Shown: positions 26,650 to 35,933 of the stretch, piece after piece | Layout of the letters: each line of letters opens with the position of its first letter | Numbering within the stretch: position 1 is the stretch's first letter | DNA from: Plectonema cf. radiosum LEGE 06105 | GTDB taxonomy: Bacteria; Cyanobacteriota; Cyanobacteriia; Cyanobacteriales; Nostocaceae | Length of the DNA: 64,000 nt | Assembly: GCF_015207665.1 (NCBI RefSeq) | Contig: NZ_JADEWL010000012.1 | Coordinates: forward strand, 34,212 to 98,211 | Direction: 5' to 3' | Made by a program: the position numbers and the translations under genes | The notes under the pieces: model-generated | What the model was told of the DNA's origin: nothing | Databases searched by the model: none | Seen by the model: the letters and a program-made list of their open reading frames with translations, nothing else

Positions 26650-28668
26650 TTAAAACTTGAACCCCAACAAATTCCAATAGTTCAGAACTGGAATGAAAAT
26701 CACTGCGGCTATAGTAACTATAGAGTAGAGCGATCGCCCCCAGAAAGACCAAGAGCGGCTTGTCCAAGCTAGGACGGTAAATACTAACAATCCTACCGTC
26801 ACAAAGGCGGATATCAACGGAAGACAAAGTAAAGCCACAACAACAGCTGGTACACCATACACAAGCTTCCACAAGCCTATTATCCACAGTGATAAAGGCA
26901 AGCCAACGATGAATACTAGATTTAAAGTACCAACTAAACCTGCTATTGCCCATGCAGTATTATGTCGCCCATTAGGAAGAAAAGACTTTCCTCTGAAACG
27001 ACGAATCAAAGGGCGTATAGTCCAGATGATAGAAGCTAACAAGAAAACTATTGTACAAAAGGCAATAATTCCCAACTGCATCCAAGTAGTTTCATACCAA
27101 TGAACTTTCTCATAAGCTCCTATTTTAGGCCAAACTGGATTAAATGCAAATGCGATTTTACCATCAACTGCACCAAAAGCAGTATATGCATCATCATCAG
27201 ACCGCTTAAATAACAAAGGTTCTACAGGCAATAACCGTATTTTTGAAGGAGATGTTAGAAAAAACAGACTGGGTGACGAAACCACCAAAGCCCCCTTACC
27301 ATCTTTCTTGATATTAAGATGCTCAAATGGTGCAGATACTTTAGCGAGGGTATGGTGGGGGTACTCTAAATCCCAATAAGTTCCTGTAAACTGATTGAGT
27401 TGTTCCTCAGTCAAGGAAATAGTTTTCGGAGGAGCAGGTTTTTTAGCAACAGGGAAATAGGTGTCTAAAAACGGAGTGAGGAATTCGCTACTCACCCCAG
27501 TAAAGCTATTAGTAGCAATAAAAATACCAATATTTTGGTCGGGCATCAAAGTTAAAGAGCTAGAATAACCACGCAAACTGCCCAAGTGTCCTATCATCCG
27601 CATATTGTTTTCTAAACGTTCCCGAAAACTATAGCCAGTTCCAGGTAGTTTGGGATGGTGGGTGAAGTGCTGTTCGTGCATCAATCGTACAGTATCTTCC
27701 TCAAGTATCCGTGAATTTTCAAAACGATCAAGAAGTAGATGGGCAATCATAAAGTTAGCCATATCTGTAGCCGTCGCACTCATTGCTGCACTAGGAGCAA
27801 TATTCAAATAAAGATACGGAACGGGCTTTAATTGACCGCTTTGATACTGATAACCTACAGCTAAATCATCCGCTAACTCTGGGGGCGGTGGCTGAAGGAA
27901 AGTGCTGCGGTTCATGTTAAGCGGCTGGAAGATGTTTTTATCAATGTATTCAACAAAAGGTGTACCAGAAATTTTTTCTACTAAGTACCCTAACAAGGCA
28001 ATACTATGGCTGCTGTAGCTGTATAATTCCCCCGGTTGCCAGATTACAGGTGGCATATATTTTGCCAAGTAATCACCTAAAGGCATCATTTCGGTTTCAG
28101 TGCGAGCTGCAATGTGAATGCGTCGTTTCGTGGTACCGTCGGTATGAGTCATCATCCTTGCAGCGGTGACTGGCTCCGGGAAGGGATTATCTATCTGAAA
28201 ATCTGTTAAGTACTTGTTGACATCAGCATGCAAGTCCAACTTTCCCTGTTCGTACAATTGCATTGCTGCTGTACTTGTGAAGAGTTTGGAGAGGGAAGCA
28301 ACGCGAAAGAGCGTTTTATCTGCAACAACTGGAATCTTTTTGTCTACATTGGCATAACCGTAGCCTTTGGCGAAAAACAGTTTCCCATCTTTTACCACTG
28401 AGATAACAGCACCAGGAATACGGGCTTTTGATACCTGTTCATACATGATATCGTCTACAAAAGCCTCAAATTTCTTTGGATCATTTAATTCCCGTGCAGG
28501 TAAAGGTGTTTCCGGTGATTCAGGCGGATCAATGGGTTCCTGCTGCTGGGGTTGTGTCAGAGGGAATTGAGAGCCTGCATCGTTTTGAGCCAGAATCGGT
28601 AGACCCGATAGTGATAAAAATAGAACAAACCCGATTAACCCAGCAATCAAACGTTTTATCCACAACAT
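26650..28668 (-). CDS. Exported beta-lactamase-family serine hydrolase with C-terminal membrane helices
   Basis: A 672-residue protein from the preferred ATG. MLWIKRLIAGLIGFVLFLSLSGLPILAQ is a signal peptide; an earlier ATG at 28776 adds 36 residues before it. The serine beta-lactamase/DD-peptidase fold is seen as FRVASLSKLFTSTAAMQLY (SxxK with the nucleophile Ser), LYSYSSHSIALLGYLVEK (YxS), and GHLGSLRGYSSS in the third-motif position. A linker domain follows, then about four membrane helices (IIAFCTIVFLLASIIW, AIAGLVGTLNLVFIVG and two more). Such proteins act on cell-wall peptides or esters in the periplasm; beta-lactam resistance cannot be inferred. The last genes on both sides are separated by IS debris. 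Confidence 0.87.
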   Translation of the reverse strand: MLWIKRLIAGLIGFVLFLSLSGLPILAQNDAGSQFPLTQPQQQEPIDPPESPETPLPARELNDPKKFEAFVDDIMYEQVSKARIPGAVISVVKDGKLFFAKGYGYANVDKKIPVVADKTLFRVASLSKLFTSTAAMQLYEQGKLDLHADVNKYLTDFQIDNPFPEPVTAARMMTHTDGTTKRRIHIAARTETEMMPLGDYLAKYMPPVIWQPGELYSYSSHSIALLGYLVEKISGTPFVEYIDKNIFQPLNMNRSTFLQPPPPELADDLAVGYQYQSGQLKPVPYLYLNIAPSAAMSATATDMANFMIAHLLLDRFENSRILEEDTVRLMHEQHFTHHPKLPGTGYSFRERLENNMRMIGHLGSLRGYSSSLTLMPDQNIGIFIATNSFTGVSSEFLTPFLDTYFPVAKKPAPPKTISLTEEQLNQFTGTYWDLEYPHHTLAKVSAPFEHLNIKKDGKGALVVSSPSLFFLTSPSKIRLLPVEPLLFKRSDDDAYTAFGAVDGKIAFAFNPVWPKIGAYEKVHWYETTWMQLGIIAFCTIVFLLASIIWTIRPLIRRFRGKSFLPNGRHNTAWAIAGLVGTLNLVFIVGLPLSLWIIGLWKLVYGVPAVVVALLCLPLISAFVTVGLLVFTVLAWTSRSWSFWGRSLYSIVTIAAVIFIPVLNYWNLLGFKF

Positions 28669-29206
28669 ATCACGACATATAAATTGTGATTTAAATAGTA
28701 CCGCCCGAACGCGATCTAAATATCTAACTCTCGGACTATTTGTTGAAGGTCTTTCTTGAATTTTAAAACGAAACAACCTGTAGGCTGATCTCTAATATGT
28801 TTCGTTCGGTTGTGGTCAGCAACTGTGTCTCAAGTTTTATGTACTTTTATATATACATCATACATATATCCCCTAATTGGAGGAAAATACCCAAAGCAGC
28901 AATATTCAATCAGGACGGTTATTAGCAATCAATAACTCTGACATATGATTGATGTTTTCTTAACAATGCCTTCATAACATTGAAATATAACAAAACACAA
29001 AGCAAGCACCACAAGCTAGTTGAGTAACTATCAGGGTGGTTTCAATAACAGCCACTTGCTCCCGAGGTACTTTCACAAGTTTGAGCGAATTGTACCTGTA
29101 GAACTAAGCCATTAAATGGAAGTTGGATTTTCATTATCTAATGGCATCAGTTGTGGCTTGTTTTGAATTGATTTTGTTGTGTTGTTACCAAGAGGTTTTT
29201 ATCATC
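28669..29206. promoter_or_regulatory. Divergent spacer between serine hydrolase and peptidoglycan-binding protein
   Basis: About 540 bases holding both promoters. No operator or RNA gene is obvious. AGAGG at 29191-29195 is a fair ribosome site for the plus-strand gene starting at 29207. Confidence 0.4.
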
Positions 29207-29572
29207 ATGTCTACTAACTTTCTCCGTTCTGGTCTTATTGCACTCGGAGCCGCTTCTTTCCTAGGTGTAGGTTCAATATTTATGGGCGGTTTACCAGCCA
29301 AAGCTCAAATCCTAGCTGACGGTAGTCTTGGCGAATATAACGCTGCGACAGCCCCTACATTAGAGTATGGTGAAGTGGGCCCAGCTGTTAGAGATGTTCA
29401 ACTTTTCTTAGAAAACGCCGGATACTATGACGGTCCTATTGACGGTATCTACGGTCAACAGACCTATGGAGCTATCCAAAAATATCAGCGAGCAAATAAC
29501 CTTGTAGCTGATGGCATCGTTGGCGAAGAAACTTGGGGTTGGTTTGAGAACGAAGAGGACGAGATTCTGTAA
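29207..29572 (+). CDS. Exported peptidoglycan-binding domain protein
   Basis: Small secreted protein of 121 residues. MSTNFLRSGLIALGAASFLGVGSIFMGGLPAKAQ is a classic signal peptide ending at AKA-Q. One PG-binding-1 domain follows: VGPAVRDVQLFLENAGYYDGPIDGIYGQQTYGAIQKYQRANNLVADGIVGEETW. The C-terminus is acidic (FENEEDEIL). A longer in-frame reading from 29123 exists, but the ATG at 29207 has a ribosome site (AGAGG) and starts the signal directly. It probably binds peptidoglycan in the periplasm or outer layers, without a catalytic domain. A related cytosolic version is encoded at 53755-54321. Confidence 0.85.
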   Translation: MSTNFLRSGLIALGAASFLGVGSIFMGGLPAKAQILADGSLGEYNAATAPTLEYGEVGPAVRDVQLFLENAGYYDGPIDGIYGQQTYGAIQKYQRANNLVADGIVGEETWGWFENEEDEIL

Positions 29573-29602
29573 ATAACGTTCTTAAATTCAACTAATTTGT
29601 AC

Positions 29603-29633
29603 CAGTGCCGTATTGCTTTATGATATGGCACTG
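29603..29633 (+). terminator. Hairpin after peptidoglycan-binding gene
   Basis: CAGTGCCGTAT pairs ATATGGCACTG with one G-T pair, about 30 bases after the stop codon. The T-run behind it is weak, so it may be a processing site and not a strict terminator. Confidence 0.5.
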
Positions 29634-29882
29634 ATATTTCTAGTATTTCCTAAAGCTACAACTCAGTACTGTTGGGTCATTTTGTCTTTGGTTATTCTAA
29701 ACTTCTACCAAGACAAAAATGTCCTCTATCTATCAATCAATAACCTTTAAAAGTGTATTATATGGGAGAAAACTACGGCGAACACGAGCGTACAAAGGCT
29801 GATCCAAAATCAATTGAGAAGACTATTTGATGATTAATAGATTTAATAAGCTCTGTATTCCCAAACACCACCAACTTAATCA

Positions 29883-30343
29883 TGATGACTTAGTTGAGGC
29901 TTTTTGGAAGACTAGCGGAGCAATTGCTCTATAGTTTTTTACGCTAATTCTTCCTGCATGCAACTCTTCAGAGGGTCCCGAAGCTGGTACAACTACAAGC
30001 GATGTCGCTCAAGAAGTAGGTGCCGACCTTATAGGCGAAACAGTCACTATTAGTGGTGAAGTTGGAAGAGTGATTAGTCCAAATGCTTTCACGGTCGTAT
30101 CTAATGAGTTCTTGAACAATCAAGCTGCGTTAGTTGTGGGTGTTATTCGGAGTTTCCATATTTGCACTCCAACCGAATACCCTCGTCCGCGTAACAGGTA
30201 CTGTCCGCCAATTGGTTATAGCTGAGATCGAGAAAGAGTACGATCTAGATTTATCTTCCGAATTGGAAGCGGAATTGAACAATAGACCTTATATTGTTGC
30301 TTCAGCAGTAACAGTTGCCGTACCAGGAGCAGCAGCACCGTAG
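29883..30343 (+). pseudogene. Broken lipoprotein gene (nonsense codon plus frameshift)
   Basis: The frame around 29935-30150 encodes FFTLILPACNSSEGPEAG, a lipoprotein signal with lipobox LPAC (Cys codon 29959-29961), then GETVTISGEVGRVISPNAFTVVSNEFLNNQAALVVG. The coding pattern upstream (FWKTSGAIAL) is interrupted by an in-frame TAG at 29932-29934. Downstream it moves to another frame near 30135-30170, continuing as NTLVRVTGTVRQLVIAEIEKEYDLDL...NRPYIVASAV to 30343. The strand-rich pattern looks like a small OB-like secreted domain known to me only as hypothetical cyanobacterial proteins. Two lesions make it a clear pseudogene; the true start could not be fixed. Confidence 0.7.
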
Positions 30344-30500
30344 CAACCGCAGCAGCAATAGCAACATTTGCATTTACTACAAAATTCCACAAACCAGAAA
30401 TGGTTGCGTCAGTAATCCCCTTGCTCCCGATTCATCTTTGTATCGTTCATTTTTCTTACATCCTTAAACAACTAGTCAAAGCATAGAGGAGATAATCCAT

Positions 30501-31271
30501 ATGAAACTGTCACTTAAATTATTTGCTGGTCTTGCTAGTGCTGTAGGTTTTACATTTGGAAGCCAGATTCCTACCCTAGCTCAAGTTATCCCCAGCCCAA
30601 ATCAAGTTACTCCCAACCCAACTCAAGTCAATCCCAGCCTAAACCAAGTTACCCCTACCCCTGGAGCTGTTCCTACTCCTAATATAAATAATGCACCTGC
30701 ATCCACCCTCCCCTTCTTCACCAGTGCAAACACTATTGTTATACCCCGTGATTCCCAGTCTATGACTGCTGCTGAGGTTGTGTCCTTAAGTCCATCATTC
30801 GAGATGCTCAACTCTCTTTTGCGAGTAGCTGGACAAAACTCCGATCTCATCTATGAATTTAATAACGATGATGATTTTTACAGAGTTTATGCTCCTACCG
30901 ATGAAGCTTTTGCAGCTCTGCCAATCGGCACTATTAAGCTTCTAGTACAACCGGAAAACCGAGATTTACTCAAACAAATTCTCTCTTATCATATTAGACA
31001 ATCAGAAGGAGAAGCAGAATTTGAACAAGTTGGTATTGGAGACACTTCTACAGCCTTATCTCAAGAGCCTGGATTAACCGGAGAAGTGAATGAAGGGTTA
31101 GATGCACAGACCTCTGAGGAGTTAGTCAGGTATCAAGCTCGTGTCATTGGTGCACCCGTTGGAGTAGATAACGGTGTGATCTACCCTATTAATCGCTTGC
31201 TGATCCCACCCGAACTGCAAACTCAGCTGAATTTAAATACTGTAAATACTCAGCCTACTATGAGTAACTAG
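30501..31271 (+). CDS. Secreted fasciclin (FAS1) domain protein
   Basis: Exported protein of 256 residues. The signal peptide is MKLSLKLFAGLASAVGFTFGSQIPTLAQ. A low-complexity linker of Pro/Asn/Gln repeats (IPSPNQVTPNPTQVNPSLNQ) follows, then one FAS1 domain: NSLLRVAGQ, DDFYRVYAPTDEAFAALP, LLKQILSYHIRQ, and GVIYPINRLLIPPEL at the end. FAS1 domains mediate adhesion in the extracellular matrix or sheath. The gene has a good ribosome site (GAGGAG) and ends before a strong hairpin terminator. It appears to be a single-gene unit. Confidence 0.9.
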   Translation: MKLSLKLFAGLASAVGFTFGSQIPTLAQVIPSPNQVTPNPTQVNPSLNQVTPTPGAVPTPNINNAPASTLPFFTSANTIVIPRDSQSMTAAEVVSLSPSFEMLNSLLRVAGQNSDLIYEFNNDDDFYRVYAPTDEAFAALPIGTIKLLVQPENRDLLKQILSYHIRQSEGEAEFEQVGIGDTSTALSQEPGLTGEVNEGLDAQTSEELVRYQARVIGAPVGVDNGVIYPINRLLIPPELQTQLNLNTVNTQPTMSN

Positions 31272-31285
31272 ATTTCTTCGTAGTT

Positions 31286-31319
31286 TAGGGCGATTACCGT
31301 AAGGCAATCGCCCTAAAAA
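31286..31319 (+). terminator. Rho-independent terminator after fasciclin gene
   Basis: TAGGGCGATT and AATCGCCCTA form a 10-bp stem followed by A-rich sequence; on RNA level the hairpin lies about 15 bases after the stop codon. The T-run is poor on this strand. Confidence 0.6.
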
Positions 31320-31367
31320 TGTTAACTCTCTATCCGAGTTTGTTTCCAACAATTCAATAAAATTAAG

Positions 31368-32309
31368 ATGTCTTCATCTAAATATGTTATCTTCGATGCC
31401 CATTTACATGGCGTTAATTTTATTCAGCAAACTGACGGCTTTGACGCTTTACTTCGAGAGATGGACAAAGCACGTGTAGAAAAATGCATCGTTTTTGGAT
31501 TGCCAGTTTCTAAACAATGGCCCGAGTGGGAGAATGAAGAACCAACCTACTATCTTTCTAACGAAAGTCGTTGTTATTATTACTCGCTTACAGATGCAAT
31601 TATTGCTCAAGCATACATGAATCTAACTGCTGAGAATAGGAAGCGTATTATTCCTCTCATATGTGGTTTTTCGCCTGTAGATAGGTATGCAATTAAACAT
31701 ATTGAACGGATTATGGACTTGTATCCTAGCGTTTTTAAAGGCATTGGTGAAATTCTTTGCAGGCATGATGACCTGACTAATCTAACCTATGGACAACCAG
31801 CACGCGTTAATCATAAAGCTTTGTTTCCGATATTTGACTTTGCAGGTCAACATCAGCTTCCTATTTTAGTTCATCAAAATGCCACATCGGTTGGTCGTAC
31901 AAATCAACTATCTTATACTGATGAAATTATTGAAATGCTGGAGGCTTTTCCTCATACCACGCTAGTATGGGCACACTGCGGCGTTTCTCGTCGGGTGAGG
32001 ATAGAAAAATTACATGAAGTCATAGACAACCTTTTATGCAAGTATCACAATCTTTATGTCGATTATTCCTGGCTGGTTTTTGACCATTATATTTGTCCTC
32101 AAGGACAACCTGATGAGAATTGGCTCAAATTAACAGAAAAACATAGCCACAGAATTTGTTTAGGTTCAGATATATTTGGTCATTTTGAAAGCCTTGGAGA
32201 ACGTTTAGGAAGATATACACCATTCCTTGATTGTTTAAGCAAAGAAACTTGTGAAAACGTTTGTACAAAAACTGCTAATCGGCTTTATGCATCTGTGTTG
32301 CCTGTGTAG
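31368..32309 (+). CDS. Amidohydrolase-family metal-dependent hydrolase
   Basis: Cytosolic TIM-barrel hydrolase of 313 residues. The first metal motif is FDAHLHG near residue 9. The middle histidine site is PILVHQNA, followed by LVWAHCGVSRR, and the late Asp lies in CLGSDIFGH. This order fits the amidohydrolase_2 group that acts as hydrolase or decarboxylase on small ring or carboxylic compounds. The substrate is not evident and no pathway partner is adjacent. A strong symmetric hairpin lies about 70 bases after the stop. Confidence 0.82.
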   Translation: MSSSKYVIFDAHLHGVNFIQQTDGFDALLREMDKARVEKCIVFGLPVSKQWPEWENEEPTYYLSNESRCYYYSLTDAIIAQAYMNLTAENRKRIIPLICGFSPVDRYAIKHIERIMDLYPSVFKGIGEILCRHDDLTNLTYGQPARVNHKALFPIFDFAGQHQLPILVHQNATSVGRTNQLSYTDEIIEMLEAFPHTTLVWAHCGVSRRVRIEKLHEVIDNLLCKYHNLYVDYSWLVFDHYICPQGQPDENWLKLTEKHSHRICLGSDIFGHFESLGERLGRYTPFLDCLSKETCENVCTKTANRLYASVLPV

Positions 32310-32381
32310 GCTTTATTTTTAGATGCGGGCAGAGAAATATTTTTTCTAAATATTGTTTCTAAAAAGCTAAAAAAGTACTGT

Positions 32382-32417
32382 TTTGTCACCCAGACAAATT
32401 ATCGTCTGGGTGACAAA
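32382..32417 (+). terminator. 14-bp-stem hairpin after amidohydrolase gene
   Basis: TTTGTCACCCAGAC and GTCTGGGTGACAAA pair perfectly around an 8-base loop, 73 bases after the stop. It may terminate transcription in either direction. Confidence 0.55.
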
Positions 32418-32590
32418 TGTCATGTTCGCTAATTTTTTCCTCAAAACCCCGCAATATGGTCTGAAAAGGCTTGATTCTTCGTGATTGGATTGGCATTTTT
32501 TAATGATGAAGTAGCAGAGTATTAAACCCTAATATGACAAGTCTTTTTAGCCCACCTTGCAGAAAAGATACAAGGTTCTCGGTTAAATAC

Positions 32591-32974
32591 CTAATAGGTT
32601 TCATTGGGGTAATCACGGTATGGTGCTCCCATCACACCTGGAGTTCCTGTTTGTGTCGTTCTGGTGCGAACATCATCAAGTAGTTCAAGGGTAGCTAGTC
32701 GCTGAGTAATGGTATTAGCGGGACAAGCCGCAGGAACCACAACCCTTTGGCTATAAGGTCTTTCGTACCATATGCTTGGGCAAGGATTGCGTGGGTAGGG
32801 CGCAAGGTCAGCTACTCTGATTTGCGATAACGGTAACACTGCACGTATATTGGAAGTATTCTGCCGCACAGGTAATTGAGCTACTGTTTCAGCAGAAGCA
32901 GCATGGGGAACGGCTGAAATACCCATGACGATGCTACCAAGCGCTGTTCCAATTAGCCCCGCATATTGTGTCAA
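32591..32974 (-). CDS. Small exported protein of unknown function
   Basis: Protein of 127 residues. An Ala/Gly-rich start (GLIGTALGSIVMGISAVPHAASAETVAQ) works as a signal peptide with cleavage near ASA-E. The mature part has two Cys residues (RNPCPSIWY and VPAACPANT) that could form a disulfide, and is rich in Arg, Pro and Thr. No known domain. A ribosome site (AGGAGG in mRNA sense) lies ahead of the start. The lack of a family makes the function open; periplasmic location is the main inference. Confidence 0.6.
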   Translation of the reverse strand: MTQYAGLIGTALGSIVMGISAVPHAASAETVAQLPVRQNTSNIRAVLPLSQIRVADLAPYPRNPCPSIWYERPYSQRVVVPAACPANTITQRLATLELLDDVRTRTTQTGTPGVMGAPYRDYPNETY

Positions 32975-33247
32975 TTTCTTGATGAAAACCTCCTATTGTC
33001 GTCAATTGATGGTTGCAAAACAAACTTCAAATCAGTTTTTCTTTAACTGATTTCACTGATTTTCAACAGCTTGCCAAACATTTAGCTTGAAAACGAATAA
33101 TTACAGTTGTTAACTGTTAATTCAATGCTGCTTTCATTTCTTGTGTTATGTTAATTCAAAGATAAATGATTTCATTCACTTTCTTCCTCATGCTATGGAG
33201 TCATAAGTCAATCTACCCCAAGGAAGAAGAGCAAGCAGGCTCACACA

Positions 33248-33633
33248 GGACTTAAACAAAAAATCAAGTAAAAACACGGTATAATGCTTTGCCAAACCAG
33301 GTTTTACGTTAAAACACCCTATGAAAGAGACAACCCCCGCAGCAATACCACCATGTTTTGAAAAATTGTGTCAACAGTTTGATGAAGCGTTTACGCATAA
33401 AGCCCAAAAAAAAGGGTTTAGGAATTATTTAGGGGAATTATTGGGGAAAGTGAGCGAAAAAAGCTATATCAGATGGCAGAGAACGCCATAGGGGTAGAAT
33501 ACCATATCTTTGGAAGCGTTTAGAACAGCTATGTCTTTTCGCTTTTTTGATTGGTTGACTCATAATTGTGACGTGTTTGCAGCTTATAAAGCCAGTTTGG
33601 GTTACATTTGGGCTTAATTTTTGTTTAAGTTCC
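33248..33633 (+). mobile_element. Internally deleted IS701-like element
   Basis: Inverted ends GGACTTAAACAAAAAATC (33248-33265) and the complement of AATTTTTGTTTAAGTTCC (right end) match with few differences. Inside, 33321-33491 encodes 56 residues of a transposase start (MKETTPAAIPPCFEKLCQQF...) and about 33501-33617 encodes its C-terminal end (SLEAFRTAMSFRFFDWL...YKASLGYIWA). The catalytic middle is gone, so it could move only if a transposase acts in trans. No matching target duplication was clear. Confidence 0.7.
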
Positions 33634-33634
33634 A

Positions 33635-34258
33635 CTAATCGTTATCGTTAGCAATTTCATCTTTTCTTGACATCTTAACAGGTGTTAAAGCTTGTCTTTC
33701 TTCACCTAGCCATTGCGACTTGGATTCTGGTTGATTGAGCTTGTTAAAACTATCAAAGGCATACCAAGCTAAGTTATACCAGGGAATTTTATCTAATTGC
33801 GGTCCTTGAGTTATCAATTGTCCTAAAGCTAGAGTTCCCAAACCCAAAGGCATCAATAGCCGTAAATCCACATAGCCATTAGTAAGCCAGCCAACTTGGT
33901 AATTCAATTCTGACACTGCATCAAGCATTTCCCCCGCCACTTCCGATGTTCCTTCCGAGACATGGGTGTGATATCTGGAAGAATGGGGACGAAGAGGTTC
34001 TGAATCTAACTCTGGCTGTTGTTCTTGGTCTAATTCTGCCTGTGCTTCTGCTAAAACGTCTTCAAATCGCTCTTTGGCATCGGCTACTGCTTCCTTACAC
34101 CTTTGAGAAAAGGCGATCGCTTCTTTAACAGTTTTTTTGGCTAATGGCTGATTAATCCCAGCAGCCAGAGGTAGCACTAATGGTGCAACCATAACTGCCG
34201 TCAGCCCTTCGAGGATTTCTGATACTTCAATCTCATCCCAATCAAATTCTGCTGCCAT
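33635..34258 (-). CDS. DUF5132-like conserved hypothetical protein
   Basis: Protein of 207 residues. The first half holds a hydrophobic segment (EGLTAVMVAPLVLPLAAG) followed by a long charged helix (KKTVKEAIAFSQRCKEAVADAKERFEDVLAEAQAEL), the pattern I associate with DUF5132. The second half has another hydrophobic stretch (LLMPLGLGTLALGQLI) and the aromatic ending LDKIPWYNLAWYAFDSFNKLN. In other cyanobacteria this C-terminal pattern lies next to heavy-metal ATPases; none is adjacent here, though a P-type ATPase is 7 kb away. The function is unknown. Confidence 0.55.
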   Translation of the reverse strand: MAAEFDWDEIEVSEILEGLTAVMVAPLVLPLAAGINQPLAKKTVKEAIAFSQRCKEAVADAKERFEDVLAEAQAELDQEQQPELDSEPLRPHSSRYHTHVSEGTSEVAGEMLDAVSELNYQVGWLTNGYVDLRLLMPLGLGTLALGQLITQGPQLDKIPWYNLAWYAFDSFNKLNQPESKSQWLGEERQALTPVKMSRKDEIANDND

Positions 34259-34570
34259 TTTTTTGCCGCCGATAATCGTTGCTATCGATTCTATAGATTA
34301 CTCTTTATCTAAAAATTATTCTTCTTTCTTTAGACAGGTACAAGTAAACAAAATCAAATCCCAATAAATATCAGGAATGGCCGCAACTGGCATATTAAAC
34401 TTGTAGAGTGCTGTGACACTTAATTAAATTTTTAACGCAATAATATGGGTTGTGGTGTAACGCACCACCCGTTACTTGTGACAATTGCGGCTATTCCTAA
34501 ATATAAATCCTGCTGCTGTCGTTGTTTAAAAAATAATAAAATAAGAATAGATTAACTGTCTGCAACTTCC
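34259..34570. other. Intergenic spacer, nothing recognised
   Basis: About 310 bases between two minus-strand genes. I see neither a terminator with a T-run nor a repeat family of this window. Confidence 0.4.
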
Positions 34571-35278
34571 TTAAGACAGATGTTCGCTTAAAATGGCTTC
34601 AACAGCAGCTTTCTTACTAAGGGGAATTGGTAAAATTTTAAAATTAGGAAGCCCAAGAAATCGCTTTTTCAGCCAAATTGTAAGGATATTTTGTTGTTTC
34701 CCTTCCCATTTATAAGATTTTATCTCATCCCATCTTATAACTGCGGTCATAAAACAAATAGCTTTTTCTCGCAACTCTAACTTAGATAGTCCACTTACTA
34801 ATAACAAGATAGCTAAAGCCCAATTAATAACTAAATTAAATAATAAAATATTATTGTCTTCAGAAAAAAACTCAGATGTCTGAGTAATTAATGTGTAAGT
34901 TTGTCCAACTGCTAACAAAAGAAAAATTATCCCAGTCCCCAATATTAACCAGTGACTGCGAGTTCGTCCGACATTTAACAATAGCGAACCAGTCTTTTGT
35001 TTGCGCCAAAACCAGATAACAAGGCTACCTATTATAAAGATAAGTGATAGAACTGCTAGGACAAGCAAGAGAAATTCTATATTGGACAAATAATAACCCG
35101 AAAACGCTATTAAAACTCCTATGAAAACACCAATAGGAAGAACACTTCGTAAGTTTCTTTGAGCAGCTTCCTTGCCGACAATGAAACTGGCAATAAAGTA
35201 ACCAAAACCTAAACCAATAATAGCTGCTACCAAAGTGCCCACAACAACGAACCAATTCATCAGCTTTTCCCTCGCCAC
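34571..35278 (-). CDS. Membrane protein with DUF5673-like C-terminus
   Basis: Inner-membrane protein of 235 residues with about six helices: WFVVVGTLVAAIIGLGFGYFIASFI, VLPIGVFIGVLIAFSGYYL, LLLVLAVLSLIFIIGSLVIWFW, WLILGTGIIFLLLAV, and LLFNLVINWALAILLLVSGL. The soluble end (RWDEIKSYKWEGKQQNILTIWLKKRF, then PIPLSKKAAVEAILSEHL) resembles DUF5673, a domain with a Trp-Asp/Glu-x-Ile pattern that is found in bacterial membrane proteins. No enzymatic motif was seen. It stands alone between spacers. Confidence 0.6.
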   Translation of the reverse strand: MAREKLMNWFVVVGTLVAAIIGLGFGYFIASFIVGKEAAQRNLRSVLPIGVFIGVLIAFSGYYLSNIEFLLLVLAVLSLIFIIGSLVIWFWRKQKTGSLLLNVGRTRSHWLILGTGIIFLLLAVGQTYTLITQTSEFFSEDNNILLFNLVINWALAILLLVSGLSKLELREKAICFMTAVIRWDEIKSYKWEGKQQNILTIWLKKRFLGLPNFKILPIPLSKKAAVEAILSEHLS

Positions 35279-35379
35279 TCGGCTTTATGATAATTTTGTA
35301 TATTCATTCTTCAAATTACGTTATCTAAAATCGAGATAAAGATGCATCCAAGCAGCGAAATATATTTATGCTTATAATA

Positions 35380-35796
35380 TTAGCTTAAACACAAATTTCT
35401 ACCGCTTGCATCCTTGAAACAATTACCGTTTTTATCCAAAATTACTACTTGATTTACTGTAGAAAATTGTGCCAAAGTTTTGTTAATAGCAGTTTTTATC
35501 CGGGCATCATCTCCGATTCCTGCTGTCGGAACATTACGGCAAAATTGTAATATTGCAACTCCAGAATTAATAGAAATCTGGAAATCTTGTCCGCAAGTTG
35601 ATTCTCCTGTGAAATCGAGTACGTCAGTCAAACCATTTTGTTTTTCGCTGTTGGTAGGACCTGCGATAAGTTGATTAATAGCAAAGCGAGCAACAGCTAA
35701 ATTATCAGTTGTCCTAGTTACTACTTGAGCAGAACTAAATCCAGAAATACCAGTAGTAAGCCAAAGTAAACTGCCAAAAATAGAAAATTTAATCAT
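35380..35796 (-). CDS. Exported GerMN-like domain protein
   Basis: Exported protein of 138 residues with signal peptide MIKFSIFGSLLWLTTGISGFSSAQ. The mature part has the GerMN pattern: FAINQLIAGPTNSEKQNGLTDVL, a middle strand with ISINSGVAILQFC, and ARIKTAINKTLAQFSTVNQVVILDKNGNC at the end. Four Cys residues (STCGQ, LQFCR, GNCFK, NLCLS) may form two disulfides. GerMN modules occur in spore germination proteins and in many non-spore-formers, where they bind or assemble on the cell envelope. Its role here is unknown. Confidence 0.7.
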   Translation of the reverse strand: MIKFSIFGSLLWLTTGISGFSSAQVVTRTTDNLAVARFAINQLIAGPTNSEKQNGLTDVLDFTGESTCGQDFQISINSGVAILQFCRNVPTAGIGDDARIKTAINKTLAQFSTVNQVVILDKNGNCFKDASGRNLCLS

Positions 35797-35851
35797 TGTT
35801 TGAAGTCAAAATAATTAAAATCATCGTGCTTGTGTAAGTCCTGAGTCCGTC

Positions 35852-35905
35852 GGGGAATGAATTCCCCGGCTAATAGCCTAAGTCCTCTTCTTTAGGACTA
35901 AAATG
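35852..35905. repeat. Twin-hairpin dispersed repeat
   Basis: CGGGGAATGAATTCCCCG (palindromic) is followed by AGTCC...GGACT. The pair of small hairpins looks like a repeat family common in cyanobacterial spacers; only one copy was noticed here. Confidence 0.5.
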
Positions 35906-35933
35906 CAACTCATCATAATTAATGAAATGGACT

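Noticed and set aside
26650..28668. Calling the serine hydrolase a beta-lactam resistance gene
   Set aside because: The family covers peptidases and esterases; the motifs and membrane helices do not show beta-lactam hydrolysis.
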